A stretch of DNA of 46,877 nucleotides from Geosiphon pyriformis (Eukaryota > Glomeromycota > Glomeromycetes > Archaeosporales > Geosiphonaceae). The notes under the pieces are model-generated. The model did no database searches, was not told the origin of the DNA, and saw nothing but the letters and a program-made list of their open reading frames with translations. Position 1 is the stretch's first letter; each line of letters begins with the position of its first letter. The DNA lies in the NCBI GenBank assembly GCA_016748015.1, contig JAAOMT010000376.1:165104-211980 (forward strand). Reading direction: 5' to 3'. Positions 42,376 to 46,877 of the stretch are shown here, in pieces. A program made the position numbers and the translations under genes.

Positions 42376-45371
42376 ATGTCACGACGAAGTCGTTCACACT
42401 CGCCTACTCCTCAACGCACAAGCCATCGCCCGAGATCTAGAAGCCCTCATAGCTCAAGACCTCAGGGGCATAGTCCCGGTATTGGGTCTGAGCACTATTC
42501 AAAATCAAGAAATTTTGATTTAAACAGGCGTGGTGAGCGTCGTCGTTCTCGATCACCAAGTTGGTCAGAACATTCGAATCGTCAGCAAAAGCGAAGTTAT
42601 TCAACTGCATCTTCCTATGAATCCTCAGAAGAAGAGAGGAAAATTAACAAGAGGGCTAAAAAAGAGAAAAAGGAAAAGAGGCGAGAGAAAAAGGAAAAAA
42701 GAGTAGTTATTGATCAACTTGTCGCTGGTTTTTTTATTTGTTATGTTTAAAGAAATTTTAATCACAGCCTGTTAATTTAGGAACGAAAAGAGCGAATTAA
42801 ACATCAAGAGAAGCAATCGTTCATCGAATTGTCTGCCTATTCAGACACCAACAATCCTTTTAACGATTTAAACCTTGGCCAAAAATTCGATTGGACAAAG
42901 AAAAAGGAAAGAGATAAAAAGCTGGGTATTTCTCCAGAGGAGGCTTTACGGTTGGACCGGGAAAGAAAGGAAGAGACAAAGGTATATAGGATGATAGATC
43001 GTTTCTGAATTTAGCTACTCTGAACCAGGATTTACCAAAAACTTTGCCAAACAGCTCGAGCTGGAGAAATTAATCAAAAGAAGAGCTGAGCGAGAAATTG
43101 AACAACAATTGCGTGAGGAGGAACTTGTACGTATTTCAATGGTTAAATATTACGTGGGAATCGAGTATCAATTAGCCAGTAACAGTAAACCTGTCATTTA
43201 TCTTTGAATCAAAATTAGGCAAGAATGCAGCGCGAAGCTGAATCGGCGGCCATGGGAGACTGGGCAGCCAAGGAAGATGAGGTATAAAATTAGGAACTTT
43301 CTAATTATTCAATGGGTTATGTAAGCATATATAAAATCAAATTTTCGTACACGCCAGTTTCATCTTGAACAAGCAAAACGAAGGGCTGAAATTCGAATCA
43401 AGGAAAATCGCGCCAAACCGATTGATATTCTAGCCATTAATCTACGTTTAGCTGATGAAGCTGAAGATGTGGATGATTCGCTAGAAATAGATGTCGATGA
43501 GCCATACACTATTTTTGAAGTAAATAGTTTCGATTTTATTCTATTGAGTTTTGGTTCTTTTTGACATTTTTACTGACTTGCTCAATATATTCAGAATCTT
43601 AGCTTAGATGAAGTTGAAGAATTACACCAAGATATTCAACTATACCTCAACCTGGAAAAGAACCCTAATAATTTAGATTTTTGGAGGGTAACTTATTTAT
43701 TGATATATACTATAACTCTGTTTCATTATTAAAACCATTTTCCTTAAAATATCCTTTTCTAAAGGCAATGATTGTAGTATGTGATGATAAACTGTCAGAG
43801 CTCCGCTCTGAAGAAGAGGCCAGTGCTTCAGGAAATGTTATCGCTTCTATCAAAAGTGACCTTGATAGAATATTTGCCGGGAAAACCTACAACCAATTGA
43901 GGGATCTTCAAACCCGAATTCAAGAAAAACTAACTGGTGGTGAAGCTGTTGATGTGGAATATTGGGAACTTCAGCTGAAACTATCTACTGTTTGGAAAGC
44001 AAAGGTATTTCGTTTGGAACGTTTTAGGTTCTTTATATTTTGCTCATAATCACTCAATTATTTTGATCAATTACAAAAAAAAGGCAAAATTGAAAGCTAT
44101 GCATGAAATCGTATTGTGTAAGCGGCTCGAACAACTGCGACGAAAGCAGCGACAGGAAGCCATTAAAGTTCAAGAAGAATTGGAAACCGCGCTATCATCT
44201 CAAACTGCTCAAATGCTTGCGGAGAAAACAGATACGACATTAGGAGTCGAAGAAGAGATGGAGGAAGATTCGGACATGTTGATTGAGGAATATGACCGAT
44301 CTATGAGCCCTGAACTTTTATCTAATCTTTCTCGTGAAGACAAAATGCTGGATATTCGCAATCCAGACGATGATCTTTTGCACTTGGTATGCTTTAATTT
44401 CTTGAGAAATGGTTTATCGAGGCCTGATCTATTTTCAATTTTATTCACTGATAACGCACTATCAATTTTTCCTATTTCCAATCATTCATCACTATAAAAG
44501 CTATTATTTGGGATATTATCCTTAAGTAAATTACATAATGCATCGCTCAAATCTCTCTTGCTTTATTTTCCCATAGAAACAAAAACGAAGAGAAGTATTG
44601 CGAAATCAATTCATCCCTATGAAAGTCCAGAACAAAAGATCTGCCGCAGAAGAAGAACTAGAGGAGTCTTTGGTATGTAGATTACCCGAAATAGTTTAAT
44701 AGGTCTACAAATTTAGAATGGAATAACGAATGATTTTTCAATATTTGGTAATAGGTATCCAAAGTTCTGTATGAACGTGAAGCAGCCAAAGATCTGGACG
44801 AAGATGAAGCAATATTTAATATTGAAGAGGAATTAGCCAAAACGGTATGCATTAGGATTCAAACTATTTTTATTTTGTATATACTTGAATCAAACCTTTT
44901 TTAAACTTCTCTTTTTTAAAGACCTATCTTTGGCAAGATAAATATCGTCCGAGAAAGCCACGATACTTCAATCGTGTTCACACTGGATATGAATGGAACA
45001 AATATAACCAAACCCATTATGATAGTGACAATCCTCCTCCTAAAGTGGTTCAAGGATATAAGTTCAATATTTTTTTCCCTGATCTCATCGATAAAACGAA
45101 GGCTCCCACTTATAAAATTGAGCGAGAACCGGGAAATCATGATACCGTACTTATTCGATTTGTGGCTGGCCCCCCATATGAGGTATTTAATTTACTGAAT
45201 TTTCTTTGGTTCTGATATAAATTTTTAATGAAATACAAAATTTAGGATATTGCTTTCCGTATCGTTAACCGCGAGTGGGAATATTCTCATAAAAAGGGTT
45301 TTAAATCGAGCTTCGATCGAGGGGTTCTTCAGTTACATTTCCATTTCAAACGTCATTACTATAGACGTTAG
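42376..45371 (+). CDS. CACTIN: Cactin, spliceosome-associated protein
   Basis: Cactin is a conserved nuclear protein associated with the spliceosome and needed for splicing fidelity. Twelve phase-0 exons are placed at 42376-42702, 42781-42981, 43055-43126, 43219-43281, 43358-43519, 43595-43687, 43765-44004, 44084-44386, 44577-44672, 44755-44844, 44922-45182 and 45246-45371, giving 677 residues (human is ~760). Order: an Arg/Ser-rich N-terminus (SR-like), a Lys/Glu coiled coil, YSDTNNPFNDLNLGQKFDW, the mid domain (ENRAKPIDILAI, EPYTIFENLSLDEVEEL, LNLEKNPNNLDFWR), and the C-terminal cactin domain: KYRPRKPRYFNRVHTGYEWN, YKFNIFFPDLIDK and DIAFRIVNREWEYSH to HFHFKRHYYRR at the stop. All exons read through, so it is intact. 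All introns are phase 0, which is unusual for a twelve-exon gene. Confidence 0.93.
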
Positions 45372-45742
45372 TATTAACAGTTGTGATGTCCCGAAAAATA
45401 TTTTGGTGGCTATAAAGTTTAATGGATGGGCATCGGTCGCATATAGAAGGATGATCTGGCAGTATAGAGGTAGTCCTTTCATTTGGAAGAGAATAAGGTT
45501 TATTGACTTTATTTTTGGATGTATTATTCACAAATTCCGCAAAATGATCTAAACTAGCTCAGATGATAATATATTTGAACCCTTGATCCGTTTGCGACTT
45601 AGACCCCATACTTCAGAATTCTAAATTTCAATGAACAGGCGACCCATCAATGAACATAATAAAAATTTGATCAAATAGACTATTGAAACATTGTTAGAAT
45701 AGTTACTAGATATTTAAATTCACACTCCTAAAACACTAAGCA
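45372..45742. other. Intergenic spacer
   Basis: This holds the cactin 3' UTR and the promoter of the next gene. Open frames here on either strand are extensions or shadows of the cactin end and have no family support. Confidence 0.5.
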
Positions 45743-46430
45743 ATGGAAAATACTTCTGGCGGTCCATTTCCGGGCCCCTCGTCAAACAATCTTCCATTTC
45801 CAAAACTTTCTAGGTCTGCAACTGATCACGAACGGGTTTTAGATACCTTGGAAAATGAATTTAAAAGGATGGATAAGATGTTCGCTAAAGGCGAGACGCG
45901 AGTGTTTGGTATTGAAAATTCAAGTTATCTTTTTTCACTCCTTATATATTCAAATCTTTAATTTGGTACTTTTCCAATGAAATATAGGAAGAAATTCTGA
46001 TAATATATTTAAAGAGTTGGATTTAATTCGGAAAAAACAAATTGCTTTGGCAATTCAACATACTGCATTGGAGAACTCTCCAGAGAAAGAGGCGTAAATA
46101 AAATAATCCTTCATTTCAAATACTCGGAAAGGTTTATACAATTAGCAACAATAAAACATTAATCTTTTGTTTAGACCTTTTGGCGGAGAATCGCCCACTC
46201 TTACTACTAACGAAGCATTTAAACGAAATGCAGATCGATTCATTAAAAGTGAAAAAGAATTAAATTTTTTGATGGAAGATTTAAATGAACTAATTGAGAA
46301 GGTAAAAATATATCATACCAAGCTCTAATCGATATTAAAACTATTTTTGTAATTTGAGATATTTCCCTTTTTGTTTCAGCTTGAAGATTTTGGCCAATCT
46401 ATGAGCCAGCCGAGCAAAGTTTCAAAGTGA
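45743..46430 (+). CDS. Small coiled-coil protein, CCDC28-like
   Basis: Four exons at 45743-45908, 45988-46093, 46175-46301 and 46380-46430 join in consistent phases (1, 0, 1/0) to 149 residues. After a Pro/Ser-rich lead, residues ~28-56 give HERVLDTLENEFKRMDKMF ending in TRVFG; then KELDLIRKKQIALAIQHTAL and, near the C-terminus, EKELNFLMEDLNELIEKLEDF. This layout, a helix ending before an aromatic-Gly, a KQ-rich helix, a variable loop and a final L-DLNEL-KL helix, fits the CCDC28 family, whose molecular role is unclear (CCDC28B modifies ciliary disease in man). A TAA right after the second donor shows that the introns must be removed. The family call is moderate; the gene structure is firmer. 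Confidence 0.65.
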
Positions 46431-46877
46431 TTGCCTTTCCTGCATTTTTCACCTTAAGTGTCATCCCCAATATAGAACTCTTATATGCGTTGAAATTTAT
46501 GTACGATGAAATTTACTTTTAGATTTTAATATATTGATTAACGGTTATAATAATATTTATTAAATATGTATTTTTACTTAAAAATTCTTGATATTTAACT
46601 ATTTAAAATTAATAATATATATTAAGTTTTACAAAATTAACAATTGAAAAATTAAAATTTATCAACTTTTTTTCTTTAATTAATGCTTAATTTTTAAATT
46701 TAATGTTTATTTAATTTGTTAATTAATAATTTAAATAACTAATATCGAATTGAATTGAATTGAATATTAATTTTTAACTTTTGTTTACATAAGAGTAAAG
46801 AAAATTGTTGTTTTATAATATTTTTTAAAACTTAAAATTAATTAAAACTTGATAAGTTAATAATTAAATAATTTTAA
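46431..46877. other. AT-rich 3' flank, no gene seen
   Basis: After the last stop codon the sequence becomes A/T-rich with GAATT repeats near 46750 and no coding signal. Confidence 0.6.

Noticed and set aside
42982-43014. A 33-base intron 2 in CACTIN with acceptor at 43014
   Set aside because: The acceptor at 43054 gives a 73-base intron like the others and the expected coiled-coil continuation; 33 bases would be too short to splice.
1-46877. tRNA or rRNA genes
   Set aside because: I looked for GTTCRANNC T-loops with flanking stems and found only coding-sequence coincidences, for example at 39341 in CTF8.

Overview
This 46.9-kb window looks like a nuclear fragment of an AT-rich, intron-rich, repeat-loaded fungus. 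I favour an arbuscular mycorrhizal fungus (Glomeromycotina, Rhizophagus-like) because of the very low GC of the non-coding DNA, the short phase-defined introns in conserved eukaryotic genes, and transposable-element families that I associate with that group. This is inference; no rRNA or tRNA gene is present to confirm it. No CRISPR array, operon or bacterial gene is visible.

Layout. (1) 1-3963: AT-rich DNA, then an intact four-exon gene for RNA polymerase III subunit RPC4. (2) 3964-6269: transposon debris, namely a Tc1/mariner transposase C-terminus and the 3' part of a LINE with an RNase H domain. (3) 6270-33884: a nest of Ty3/Gypsy-type LTR retrotransposons. Family A has LTRs of 0.83-0.94 kb; family B has an LTR of 0.98 kb. 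Copy A1 (+, 6270-26578) has both LTRs but is split by copy A2 (-, 7246-19313). A2 is itself split by copy B1 (+, 9111-13116). To the right lie a 5' half of copy A3 (-, 26579-29903) and a heavily decayed 3' half of copy A4 (+, 29904-33884). (4) 33885-39339: decayed gene fragments, a solo family-A LTR with a different U3 region (A5), and an almost completely C/G-depleted family-B LTR (B2). (5) 39340-46430: four intact conserved genes: CTF8 (+), a mitochondrial SUGCT-like CoA-transferase (-), CACTIN (+) and a small CCDC28-like coiled-coil protein (+).

The family-A element encodes, in order: Gag with a CCHC knuckle, aspartic protease, two Cys-rich putative zinc modules, a trimeric-type dUTPase, reverse transcriptase, RNase H, integrase with a GPF motif, and an extra open reading frame between integrase and the 3' LTR. 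Every copy is dead: lesions are almost all C-to-T or G-to-A, and lesion load follows nesting depth (A4 oldest, B1 and A2 younger).

The observations I rate highest are: the U3 promoters of the LTR types carry different palindromic boxes repeated with the same ~20/40-bp phase just upstream of a TATA box; a 12-nt microexon in the SUGCT-like gene carries the presumed catalytic aspartate and can be skipped in frame; and LTR B2 shows C and G loss in every sequence context. Coordinates of exons were placed by eye from GT/AG sites, frame and family conservation.
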